Positions 36,479-44,544 of a stretch of DNA of 64,000 bases are shown piece after piece. The notes under the pieces were generated by a model. That model had not been told where the DNA came from. It worked only from the letters and a program-made list of their open reading frames with translations, and made no database searches. This DNA is from Corynebacterium sp. (GTDB taxonomy: Bacteria > Actinomycetota > Actinomycetes > Mycobacteriales > Mycobacteriaceae). Each line of letters starts with the position of its first letter. The stretch's first letter is position 1. A program made the position numbers and the translations under genes. The stretch spans positions 18,799 to 82,798 of the forward strand of contig NZ_JAUNLS010000011.1 of assembly GCF_030532325.1 (NCBI RefSeq), given 5' to 3'.

Positions 36479-37198
36479 TTAGTCCTTGGGCAGCGGTGCA
36501 AGCAGCTGAATCTTCTGCCGTCCCGGTGCCAGCACGCCCCTTTTCACCAAGGCAGACATGGCGCGTGACGTGGACTCCACCGTGGTGCCGGCCAAACCGG
36601 CGACATCCTCGCGGCGAATGGGGGCGTCGACAAGCCGGGTGGAATCAGCAAGGGTGCGGCCGAACTTCTCATCCAGGTAACGCAGCGCGTCGAGTACCCG
36701 CACCCGCACCCGCGAGGTGGCGTCTTGGACCTTACGGGTCTGGGATTCGCGCAGTCGGCGCTGCTGCAAGTGGAGTAGCGCCACGGCCAGCGGCGGGTGG
36801 GCGGTGACTACCTCGCTGAGCTTATCCGCCGGTAGGAAGAGGCAGCACACGGTGGTGGTGGCCCAGGCACCCAGCGCCGCGGTGGGCTCGCCCAAGACCA
36901 TGCTGCCCAGGACATCGCCCGGCCCGCACATGTCCACGGTGACCTCGTCGCCTTCAGCCGTGGATTGGCTCAGGCGCACGATGCCGGACATCACCATGTA
37001 CAGCCCGTGCAGGGCCTCGCCCTGGGTGTAGATGGCGGAGCCTTCCTCCCAGGCCAGCGAGATGACGTGGCTATCAAAGTCGCGGCGGGCAGCAGGATCG
37101 AGCCCGCGGGTAAGCGGCGAGTGAGCCATGACGCGCTCGCACACCTGTGGGGGACAGGTATGCGGAGTGGAGCAGTGTCCGGAGACGTGTGAGGCCAT
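36479..37198 (-). CDS. Crp/Fnr-family regulator with N-terminal cysteines
   Basis: A 239-residue regulator with a cyclic-nucleotide-binding-type barrel (SAIYTQGEALHGLYMVMSG, GPGDVLGSMVLG), a dimer helix and a C-terminal winged helix (IRREDVAGLAGTTVESTSR). The first 20 residues hold three cysteines and two histidines (HCSTPHTCPPQVC), the place where FNR proteins bind an iron-sulfur cluster. The spacing differs from classical FNR, so redox, NO or metal sensing is inferred only. The ATG at 37198 is chosen because it keeps this cysteine segment. The gene is divergent from the metallochaperone/ATPase pair, and an FNR-like box lies between them. Confidence 0.85.
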   Translation of the reverse strand: MASHVSGHCSTPHTCPPQVCERVMAHSPLTRGLDPAARRDFDSHVISLAWEEGSAIYTQGEALHGLYMVMSGIVRLSQSTAEGDEVTVDMCGPGDVLGSMVLGEPTAALGAWATTTVCCLFLPADKLSEVVTAHPPLAVALLHLQQRRLRESQTRKVQDATSRVRVRVLDALRYLDEKFGRTLADSTRLVDAPIRREDVAGLAGTTVESTSRAMSALVKRGVLAPGRQKIQLLAPLPKD

Positions 37199-37246
37199 GC
37201 CCCGAGCATAGTGCCCTGGTGTTCTGTTTCCTCTTTGATGTCCTCT

Positions 37247-37260
37247 TTGATCTAGGTCAA
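37247..37260. promoter_or_regulatory. FNR-like operator
   Basis: TTGATCTAGGTCAA is a near-perfect match to the Crp/Fnr half-site pair TTGAT-N4-ATCAA (one mismatch). It lies between the divergent regulator and the hma/P-type ATPase genes, about 100 bases before the latter. A CTCTTTGAT direct repeat overlaps it. Confidence 0.7.
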
Positions 37261-37357
37261 GGAAGCCAGCGCGGAACTGCCTTAGCGTCATAGGTGAACA
37301 GGGAAAAGGCCCCTGCCACAGAGTCAGAGACTCGACGTCAAAAGAAAGGGAAAGAGC

Positions 37358-37591
37358 ATGTCTGCTACCACTATCAAGAAGATCGTCCTGCGTTCCGATG
37401 AGTTCTCCTGCCCCTCCTGTGTGGCCAAGATTGAGGCCAAGCTCACCGCCATGCCGGGAGTGGACAGCGCCGAGGTGAAGTTCAGCTCGGGGCGCATCGT
37501 TATCGAGTATGACCCGGAAACCGTCAGCGTGAAACAGCTCGTGGCGGCCGTCAAGGACGTTGGCTACACCGCCACGCCCAGCATGTACTAG
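37358..37591 (+). CDS. Heavy-metal-associated (HMA) domain protein / metallochaperone
   Basis: A 77-residue single HMA domain (ferredoxin-like fold) with the metal site CPSC (FSCPSCVAKIEAKL) and the normal C-terminal strand VKDVGYTATP. Such proteins pass soft metals to a P1B ATPase. The usual M-x-CxxC is here S-CPSC, and the domain lacks the tyrosine/lysine typical of copper chaperones of the Atx1 type, so the metal is uncertain. It has an AAAGGGAAAGAG ribosome site and is followed by the ATPase after 76 bases. Confidence 0.85.
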   Translation: MSATTIKKIVLRSDEFSCPSCVAKIEAKLTAMPGVDSAEVKFSSGRIVIEYDPETVSVKQLVAAVKDVGYTATPSMY

Positions 37592-37667
37592 TGCCTAAAG
37601 GCCTAAAGCCTGATGGAGTTGAGTGCTGATGGAGTTGAGGGTGAGTAGGCGGAGTGGAAGGAAAACC

Positions 37668-39617
37668 ATGAAGGTGAGTATCTCCCCAGACACATGGAAG
37701 AACTGGGGGCCGGTAGCGGCGGCCGGCGTCATGATCGTCGCAAGCTGGGCCAGCGGGATGTCCTGGCTGATGCTGGTGGCCGCGGTGATCGCGGGCTATC
37801 GCATCGCTGTGAGCGCGGTGCTGGCGCTGCGCGTGAAGATGATCAGCATCGACCTGCTGGTGGTCGTGGCCGCCGTGGGCGCGGTCTTCATTGATAACTA
37901 CTGGGAATCCGCCGCGGTGACCTTCCTCTTTGCCCTGGGCAAGGCGTTGGAGGCCGCCACCATGCGCAAGACGCGCCGGGCACTAAGTGAGCTGGTGGAG
38001 CAAGCACCCATGACGGCGCGGGTGCTGCGCGGGGATGGAAGCGCTGAAGCCATGGAGGAGACCGTGGAGCTGTGGGAAGTCGAGCCAGGGGATATCGTCC
38101 TGGTGAAAAACGGCGAGCAGATTCCGGTGGACGGCACCATCGTGCAGGGCGCTGGCGGGATCGACGAGGCCGTGATCACCGGCGAGTCCATCCCCGCGGA
38201 GAAGTCCCAGGGCCACAAGGTCTTCGCCGGCACCTGGCTGCGCAGTGGCGCGGTGCGCGTCGAGGCCCAGGAGATCGGCGCGGACTCCACGTTGGCCAAG
38301 ATCATCCACCGGGTGGAAGAGGCCCAGGACGATAAGGCGCGCACCCAGTCCTTCCTGGAGAAGTTCAGCCAGTGGTACACCCCGGCCATCATGCTGGGCG
38401 CGCTGCTGGTGGGGCTGGTTGCCCGTCATGTTGAGCTGGCACTGACGCTGCTCGTCATCGGCTGCCCGGGCGCGTTGGTCATTAGTATCCCGGTCTCTAT
38501 CGTCGCGGGCATCGGCCGCGCGGCGCGCGACGGCATCCTCATCAAGGGAGGGGACTACCTGGAGCAGGCCGCCAAGGTGGACGCGGTGGTCGTCGATAAG
38601 ACGGGCACCCTCACCGAGGGCCGGCCGAAGCTCAGCGATGTCCTTACCCTGCCCGGTGACACGCACCATCCTGCGGTGACATGGAGCGAGGAGGAGATCC
38701 TCGCTATGGCCGCCGACGTGGAAAGTGCTTCCGAGCACCCGCTGGCCGCGGCCATCGTGGAGGGCGCGGTTGAGCGCGGCTTGCGTGCCGAGGGCGCGGT
38801 GAGTGAGGTTGAGGACGTCGAAGCCATCGTGGGCAAAGGCGTGCGCGCCACCGTTCCGGGAATCGGGACGGTCACCGTGGGCAGTGCGGCGCTGCTGGCC
38901 GAGGGCGAGGCACTCGATGCCGCGCGGGCGCTGGTAGCTGAGCTCAACGAGCAGGGCAAGACGGCGATGATCGTCGGCGTTGACGGGCAGGCCCGCGGCG
39001 TGGTGGCGGTGGCCGATGCGATTCGCCCCGAGGCTAAGCCCGCCGTCGAGGCCCTGCACCGCGCGGGTATCACCGTGGTCATGGCCACCGGTGACGCCGA
39101 CGCCGTGGCGCGCACCGTGGCCGCCGAGGTGGGCATCGACGAGTATCACGCGCAGATGCTGCCCGAGTCCAAGGTGGAGGTGGTCCGTGAGCTGGCCCAA
39201 GCCTGGCACACGGTGGCCATGCTGGGCGATGGTATTAACGACATGCCTGCGCTGGCCACCGCGGATGTCGGCGTGGCCATGGGCGCGGCCGGTTCCCCGG
39301 CCACCATCGACACCGCGGACATCGCGCTCATGGCTGATAGGCTGACACGCCTGCCGCAGGCCCTCATCCTGGCCAAGCGCACGGCGCGCACCATGCGCAT
39401 CAACATCGCGATTGCACTGCTCACAGTGCTGGTGCTTATGCTGGGCGTGTTCCTGGGCGGGGTGACCATGGCCATCGGCATGCTCGTCCACGAGGCCAGC
39501 GTCCTGCTAGTCATCGCCATCGCCATGCTTCTGCTGCGCCCGGTGCGCGGCGTGGAGGCGGACCAGCCAGCCCAGCCCGCCAGGAAGGCGGCGGGGCAGC
39601 CGACACCGGTGGGGTAG
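37668..39617 (+). CDS. P1B-type heavy-metal ATPase with CPG motif
   Basis: A 649-residue P1B ATPase: TGES 171-174 (actuator), the membrane metal-site motif CPG 266-268 instead of CPC, DKTGT 310-314 (phosphorylated Asp310), the P1B-specific SEHPLA motif, and GDGINDMPAL in the hinge. It has no N-terminal HMA domain, which is supplied by the small gene before it. The CPG variant means that copper, zinc or cobalt specificity cannot be read by analogy. The ATG at 37668 follows GGAAGGA; the open frame starts 45 bases earlier without a site. It is likely under Crp/Fnr control and convergent with the mycolyltransferase gene. Confidence 0.9.
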   Translation: MKVSISPDTWKNWGPVAAAGVMIVASWASGMSWLMLVAAVIAGYRIAVSAVLALRVKMISIDLLVVVAAVGAVFIDNYWESAAVTFLFALGKALEAATMRKTRRALSELVEQAPMTARVLRGDGSAEAMEETVELWEVEPGDIVLVKNGEQIPVDGTIVQGAGGIDEAVITGESIPAEKSQGHKVFAGTWLRSGAVRVEAQEIGADSTLAKIIHRVEEAQDDKARTQSFLEKFSQWYTPAIMLGALLVGLVARHVELALTLLVIGCPGALVISIPVSIVAGIGRAARDGILIKGGDYLEQAAKVDAVVVDKTGTLTEGRPKLSDVLTLPGDTHHPAVTWSEEEILAMAADVESASEHPLAAAIVEGAVERGLRAEGAVSEVEDVEAIVGKGVRATVPGIGTVTVGSAALLAEGEALDAARALVAELNEQGKTAMIVGVDGQARGVVAVADAIRPEAKPAVEALHRAGITVVMATGDADAVARTVAAEVGIDEYHAQMLPESKVEVVRELAQAWHTVAMLGDGINDMPALATADVGVAMGAAGSPATIDTADIALMADRLTRLPQALILAKRTARTMRINIAIALLTVLVLMLGVFLGGVTMAIGMLVHEASVLLVIAIAMLLLRPVRGVEADQPAQPARKAAGQPTPVG

Positions 39618-39628
39618 GGGCTGGAGCT

Positions 39629-40693
39629 TTAGGCGCCGATGGTACGCGCGATGGTCTGGTCCCAGCTCAGCTTCATCTGGTGGGAAAAGAGGCCGAAGGT
39701 GTGCGAGCCCTGCGGGCTGAAGTAGCGGTTCACGCGCACCCCGGCCTTGCGGGCGTTGCGGGTGAACTCCTCCGAGCACTGGTTAGCCACCATCTCCACC
39801 GCGCGGGGGCCGAGCCACTGGCTGGGGTTGTTGGTGCCGTCGATGGGGCCGGGGGTGCCGGAGGCGGAGCCCACGAAGACCTCTACGCCGCGCAGGCGGC
39901 CGGGGTTGGCGTTGGGATCGTGGTCGAACCACTGCGGGGAGCCGGGTAGGCCCCAGGCATTAAAGGAGGAGCCGCCGCCGTAGGCGATCATCGCCGTGGA
40001 GGTGGGAAAGCCCATCGCACCGGAGCGTACCGGACAGCCGGAGTAGGAGGCCGCCGCCTTGTAGCGCTGCGGGGCGTGCGCGGCGATGTCGAGTGCGGCG
40101 CCACCGGTGGAGGAGATGCCGCCGATGGCGTCGCGGCCGGTGCCGTGGAATTCGGCGTCGATAAGCGGCGGCAACTCGGCGGTCATGTAGGTGTTCCACT
40201 TGTTCACGCCCAGGATGGGATCCTCGGCGTTCCAGTCAGTGTAGAGAGAATAGGCCCCGCCCAGCGGCATGACGATGTTGGCGTTCTTATCCGCCGCCCA
40301 GGACTTGATGTCCGAGTGGGTCATCCAGTTCATCCCGGCCTGGCCGCCCTCCACGCCGGGCAGCAGATAGAAGGAGGGGCGCGGCTTATCGCCCGGGGGA
40401 AGCAGGACGTTGTTGGAGATCACCGCGTGGTTGGCCGGCGACCACACATCCACCACCCAGTAGTTGCCGCCCATGTGGCGCTTGGAGGTGATGAAGGGCT
40501 TGGTGCCCAGCCAGGGCTGTGGGTTGGTCACGCGCGAGGAGACCTCACCGATGGTGCTGGACTGTGCGGAGGCGGTGCCGATGCCAGCCGAGGCCGCCCC
40601 CAGCGCCACCGTGGCGGCCGCGAGCAACGCCACGGCGCGGTGAGGGGATGAGGCGGCCGCGGCGCGGCGAAAACGTGAGACATAGGAAAACAT
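39629..40693 (-). CDS. Corynomycolyltransferase (antigen 85/esterase fold)
   Basis: A secreted 354-residue alpha/beta-hydrolase of the mycolyltransferase (Cmt/antigen 85) family, which transfers corynomycolate between trehalose esters and to arabinogalactan at the outer membrane. It has a signal peptide (VALLAAATVALGAASAG ending ASA), a FYLLPGVEGGQAGMNW strand-turn, the nucleophile Ser194 in GISSTGG, and the final histidine in SPQGSHTFGLF. The length fits the simple forms without LGFP repeats. It ends 11 bases from the ATPase gene and is divergent from trhA. The organism therefore makes a mycomembrane. Confidence 0.9.
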   Translation of the reverse strand: MFSYVSRFRRAAAASSPHRAVALLAAATVALGAASAGIGTASAQSSTIGEVSSRVTNPQPWLGTKPFITSKRHMGGNYWVVDVWSPANHAVISNNVLLPPGDKPRPSFYLLPGVEGGQAGMNWMTHSDIKSWAADKNANIVMPLGGAYSLYTDWNAEDPILGVNKWNTYMTAELPPLIDAEFHGTGRDAIGGISSTGGAALDIAAHAPQRYKAAASYSGCPVRSGAMGFPTSTAMIAYGGGSSFNAWGLPGSPQWFDHDPNANPGRLRGVEVFVGSASGTPGPIDGTNNPSQWLGPRAVEMVANQCSEEFTRNARKAGVRVNRYFSPQGSHTFGLFSHQMKLSWDQTIARTIGA

Positions 40694-40772
40694 AATGTGC
40701 GTAGTCTACGTGCCCTGAGTCCCCGAACTGCAAATATTGGGAGAAAAAATGGCGGTAACTTTTGTTCCACTC

Positions 40773-40801
40773 TTGTCCGCGGCGGCCAGCCGCCGTATAG
40801 T
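40773..40801 (+). promoter_or_regulatory. trhA promoter with palindromic spacer
   Basis: TTGTCC (40773-40778), a 17-base spacer and TATAGT (40796-40801) make a good vegetative promoter. The spacer is filled by the perfect palindrome CGGCGGC-CA-GCCGCCG (40780-40795), a likely operator site. The start codon of trhA is about 78 bases downstream. Confidence 0.6.
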
Positions 40802-40878
40802 TACGGGCACGTAAGTTTTGGGGGTGAACGCGTCAACCGCCACGTCACCGACCCCTACCCAAAGACAAGGCCGTCACT

Positions 40879-41700
40879 ATGAACACACACGGTGCACAGA
40901 CACACGCCCCACACGCGAGTGCGGCACGCGGGCACGCTCCTGCGGAAGCCGCTACTGAAACTGAAGAAGCCGTTACGGAAGAACCGAGCGTTACGGAAGA
41001 ACCGACGGCGATGGAGCAGCTCATCCAGCGCACCTACTGGATGGCGGACCGCGGTCAGCGCCCTCTGACCCGCGGCTGGGGGCACCTCTTCGCCGCGTTG
41101 CTCTCACTCATTGCCTCCACGGTGCTCATTACCTATTCCTGGATGACGCTGACCTGGAAGCAGGGCCTGGCGGTGACCGTCTACGGCGTGGGGGTGGTGG
41201 GGCTGTTTTCCATCTCCGCGCTCTACCACCGCTGGCCCTGGCCCACCGCCCGGGCGGTGCAGTGGTGGCGGCGCGCGGATCACGCCACCATCGCCGTCTT
41301 CATTGCCGCCACCTACACCCCACTGTGCGCGCTGACCCTGCCTGGGGCGCAGGCCGCGTGGATGCTGGGCATCGCCTGGCTGGGCGCCGTCCTGGGCGCG
41401 CTGCTCAACCTGGTGTGGATCAACCACCCGCGCTGGCTGGACGTGGTGGTCTACCTGGCGCTGGGCTGGCTCATCCTGCCGCTGATCCCCAGCGTGTGGG
41501 CCAACGCGGGTGCCGCGGTGGTGTGGCTGCTCGTGGCCGGCGGCATCATCTACTCGCTCGGGGCGCTGGTCTATGGCTTCAAGTGGCCGGGCCGCAACGC
41601 CCGGTGGTACGGCTACCACGAGCACTTCCACACCGCCACCATCGCTGCGGTGGTGGTGCACATGGTGGCGGTGTGGATGGCCGTGGTGGCTGCCGCTTAG
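40879..41700 (+). CDS. trhA: PAQR-family membrane protein TrhA (hemolysin III)
   Basis: A 273-residue protein with an acidic, repeat-bearing cytoplasmic N-terminus and seven membrane helices. The PAQR metal site is visible as SALYHRWPW, RRADHATIAVFIAATYTP and the C-terminal HEHFHTATI. TrhA is linked to membrane energetics and fluidity; the older name hemolysin III is not evidence for toxin activity. An 18-bp unit coding VTEEPS is repeated twice at 40972-41007. The stop overlaps the convergent thiolase stop by four bases. Confidence 0.88.
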   Translation: MNTHGAQTHAPHASAARGHAPAEAATETEEAVTEEPSVTEEPTAMEQLIQRTYWMADRGQRPLTRGWGHLFAALLSLIASTVLITYSWMTLTWKQGLAVTVYGVGVVGLFSISALYHRWPWPTARAVQWWRRADHATIAVFIAATYTPLCALTLPGAQAAWMLGIAWLGAVLGALLNLVWINHPRWLDVVVYLALGWLILPLIPSVWANAGAAVVWLLVAGGIIYSLGALVYGFKWPGRNARWYGYHEHFHTATIAAVVVHMVAVWMAVVAAA

Positions 41701-42995
41701 GCCGCCTCGAGGATTGCGGCCACACCCTGGCCGCCGGCCCCGCAGATAGAGATCAGCGCGCGGCCGCCGCCATTTTCTTTCAGCGTCTTGGCGGCGGTGG
41801 CCAGGATGCGGGTGCCGGTGGCGGCAAAGGGATGGCCGGCCGCCAGGGAGGAGCCCTTGACGTTGAGCGTGCTGCGGTCGATGGGCCCGAGCGCGCCGTC
41901 CAGCCCGAGGCGCTCGCGGCAGTAGCTCTCATCCGCCCAGGCCTTGAGCGTGGCCAGCACCTGGGAGGCGAAGGCCTCGTGGATCTCGTAGAAGTCAAAG
42001 TCCTGCAGGCTTAAGCCATTGCGGGCTAGCAGCCGCGGCACGGCGTAGGTCGGAGCCATGAGCAGGCCGTCGGTCCCGTGCACGAAGTCCACCGCGGCGG
42101 TTTCAGAATCCACCAGGAAGGCCAGCGGCTCCAGGTTGTGCTCGGCGGCGAAGTCCTCGCTGCCCAGCAGCAGGGTAGAGGCACCGTCACTGAGGGCCGT
42201 GGAGTTGCCCGCGGTCATCGTGGCCTGGGCGCCGTGCTGCTCGGCGTCGCGCTTACCAAAGACCGGCGTGAGCGCGCCCAGTGCCTCCAGCGAGGTATCC
42301 GGGCGCAGCGTGCCATCGCGGTGCAGGCCTAAAAAGCTGGTGCTCAGATCATCAAAGAAGCCCGCGTCCCACGCCGCGGCCAGGTTGCGGTGGGAAGCCA
42401 GCGCCAGCTCGTCCTGTGCGGCACGGGAAATCCCGAATTCGCGGGCGGTGATGGCGGCGTGCTCGCCCATGGATAGCCCCGTGCGCGGTTCCTCATTGCG
42501 GGGAAGCTCCGGGAGGAACTGGGAGGGGCGGAGGCTGCCGATAAGCTGCGCGCGGCGCAGCGCCGAGCGGGTGTGGGTGAGCTCGATGAGGGTGGTGCGG
42601 AGGGAATCGCCAAGCACCAGCGGGGCATCCGAGGTGGTGTCCGCGCCGCCGGCGATGCCCGAGTCGATGCGCCCGGAGCGGATGCCATCCGCCACGGTGA
42701 TAGTGGCCGTCAGCGAGGTGCAGCAGGCCTGCTGAATATCCATGGCCGGGGTGGTGGAATCCAGCGCGGAGCCGAGCACAGCTTCGCGGGTGAGGTTGAA
42801 GTCGCGGGAGTGCTTGATCACCGCGCCGCCGGCCACCAGGCCTAGCCGGGTCTCGTGCAGCCCGAAGCGCGCGATGAGCCCGTCGAGGGCGCTGGTGAAC
42901 ATGTCCAGGTTGCTGGCCTTGGCGTAATGCTTGTTCGAGCGGGCAAAGGGGATGCGGTTGCCGCCCAGGATGGCAACGCGGGTGGCCAGTGACAT
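41697..42995 (-). CDS. Acetyl-CoA acyltransferase (thiolase, FadA2/FadI-like)
   Basis: A 432-residue thiolase. The acyl-accepting cysteine lies in QQACCTSLTA near residue 90, the histidine in NVKGSSLAAGHPFAATG and the second cysteine in SICGAGGQG near the C-terminus. It cleaves or forms 3-ketoacyl-CoA. It is divergent from fabG4 and htdX, an order like that of Rv0241c-Rv0243 in Mycobacterium tuberculosis, so a joint role in fatty-acid elongation or degradation is likely. The ATG at 42995 is the first in-frame start before the conserved LATRVAILGGNRIPFARS. Confidence 0.9.
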   Translation of the reverse strand: MSLATRVAILGGNRIPFARSNKHYAKASNLDMFTSALDGLIARFGLHETRLGLVAGGAVIKHSRDFNLTREAVLGSALDSTTPAMDIQQACCTSLTATITVADGIRSGRIDSGIAGGADTTSDAPLVLGDSLRTTLIELTHTRSALRRAQLIGSLRPSQFLPELPRNEEPRTGLSMGEHAAITAREFGISRAAQDELALASHRNLAAAWDAGFFDDLSTSFLGLHRDGTLRPDTSLEALGALTPVFGKRDAEQHGAQATMTAGNSTALSDGASTLLLGSEDFAAEHNLEPLAFLVDSETAAVDFVHGTDGLLMAPTYAVPRLLARNGLSLQDFDFYEIHEAFASQVLATLKAWADESYCRERLGLDGALGPIDRSTLNVKGSSLAAGHPFAATGTRILATAAKTLKENGGGRALISICGAGGQGVAAILEAA

Positions 42996-43131
42996 GCAGA
43001 AACTCCTTCGGGGTGCGCAGCGGGCTTGCTGTGGTGCACAGCTTAGCGGGTACTGTTAGCTGTGTCACGAACGTGGTGCCGGCGTTGAGCCGGAGAGCTG
43101 CAGTCACGAATAAGGAGAAAAGGAGGAGACG

Positions 43132-44541
43132 GTGAGGAAAGCCTCGCTCGGAGAAAAGCTGATGACGTCCCCGCTGGCCGCCAAGGCCGGCGTGCCGCAG
43201 GGCTACCCGCTGCGCCGTTTTGCCCCGGGGAAGCCGCCGCTGGAAGCGCCGGTGGTGCTCGGCGGTGAGGGCCGCCTGCGCGCCGGGCTGGCCCGGCTGC
43301 TGGAGGGGGACTATCACCTCATCGAGGAGCACGCGGATACCCGCCGCGCGGGCGTGGTGTTTGACGCCACAGGGCTTAACAGCCCGCAGCAGCTGCGCGA
43401 GCTCTATGACTTCTTCCACCCACAGCTGGCCAAGCTCGCGCCGAACGCGCGGCTGCTCATCATCGGCACGGATCCCGCAAGTATGAGCGGGGCAGCCGGG
43501 GTTGCCGGCGCTGCCAGCACGCAGGCGCGGATTGCGGCCCGGGCGCTGGAAGGGTTTAGCCGTTCCTTGGCCAAGGAGATGCGTAAGGGCGCCACGGTGA
43601 ACCTGGTGTGGACGGATGCCGCGGCCAGCGCCACAGACGTGGAGGCCACCGTCCGTTTCTTCCTCTCCGGAAAGTCCGCTTTTGTGGACGGCCAGGTGGT
43701 GCGTGTGGCGCCGGCCGCTCAGTCCCGGCACCCGCGCCCGGAGTCCTGGGAGCAACCGCTGGCCGGCCGCGTGGCCGTGGTCACCGGTGCCGCCCGCGGC
43801 ATCGGCGCGACCATCGCGGAGGTCCTCGCCCGCGAGGGCGCCGAGGTCATCTGCATCGACGTTCCGCAGGCCAGCGAGCAGCTCAGCGCCACCGCCAACA
43901 AGGTCAAGGGCACCGCGCTCAGCCTCGATGTCACGGAACCGCAGGCCGCCCAGCGTATTGCCGAGCACGCCCGGGCACGCTACGGAGTTAAATACAGTGA
44001 CAAGAACAGTGACAAGCACAGTGATAAGAGCAGTGGCGCCGGGGTCATCGACATCCTCGTCCACAACGCCGGTATTACCCGCGACAAGCTGCTCTACAAC
44101 ATGAGCCCCGAGCAGTGGGACGCGGTGCTGGCCGTCAACCTTCTCGCCCCGGTGCGCATCACCGAAGAGCTCATGGAGGCCGGCCACCTCGCGCAGGGCG
44201 CGTCCGTCATTGGGGTCTCCTCCATGGCGGGCATTTCCGGCAACCGCGGCCAGACCAACTACGCCACCACCAAGGCCGGCATCATCGGGCTGGTGGAGTC
44301 CTTGGCCGAGCCGCTGGCACAGACCGGCGCCACCATCAACGCGGTGGCCCCCGGCTTCATCGAGACCGCCATGACCGCCGTCATGCCCTTCGGCCCGCGT
44401 GAGATCGGCCGCCGCCTCAACTCCCTGCAGCAGGCCGGGCTGCCCGTGGACGTGGCCGAGACCGTGGCTTTCTTCGCCGCCGCGCCCACCGTGACCGGAA
44501 ACACCGTGCGCGTGTGCGGGCAGAACCTCATGGGGGCTTAA
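43132..44541 (+). CDS. fabG4: High-molecular-weight ketoacyl reductase FabG4-like
   Basis: A 469-residue short-chain dehydrogenase of the long FabG4 class. An N-terminal flavodoxin-like domain (1-200) lacks the cofactor loop. The C-terminal Rossmann domain has VVTGAARGIGATIAEVL, LVHNAGITRD, the catalytic serine in GVSSMAGISGN and YATTKAG (Tyr and Lys). It reduces 3-ketoacyl-CoA/ACP with NAD(P)H. Start at GTG 43132 behind AAAAGGAGGAGAC. A loop after ARYGVKY carries a 12-bp tandem repeat coding SDKN/SDKH/SDKS that the family does not need. The hydratase gene follows after three bases, forming an operon. Confidence 0.9.
   Translation: MRKASLGEKLMTSPLAAKAGVPQGYPLRRFAPGKPPLEAPVVLGGEGRLRAGLARLLEGDYHLIEEHADTRRAGVVFDATGLNSPQQLRELYDFFHPQLAKLAPNARLLIIGTDPASMSGAAGVAGAASTQARIAARALEGFSRSLAKEMRKGATVNLVWTDAAASATDVEATVRFFLSGKSAFVDGQVVRVAPAAQSRHPRPESWEQPLAGRVAVVTGAARGIGATIAEVLAREGAEVICIDVPQASEQLSATANKVKGTALSLDVTEPQAAQRIAEHARARYGVKYSDKNSDKHSDKSSGAGVIDILVHNAGITRDKLLYNMSPEQWDAVLAVNLLAPVRITEELMEAGHLAQGASVIGVSSMAGISGNRGQTNYATTKAGIIGLVESLAEPLAQTGATINAVAPGFIETAMTAVMPFGPREIGRRLNSLQQAGLPVDVAETVAFFAAAPTVTGNTVRVCGQNLMGA
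43994..44029 (+). repeat. 12-bp tandem repeat inside fabG4
   Basis: Three near-identical units ACAGTGACAAGA, plus a partial fourth, coding a serine-aspartate-lysine loop, lie in frame. A change in copy number would keep the gene open. Confidence 0.75.
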
Positions 44542-44544
44542 GCA

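Noticed and set aside
42493-44187. A 564-codon minus-strand frame across the thiolase/fabG4 junction
   Set aside because: It crosses a divergent promoter region and is antisense to fabG4; no family features.
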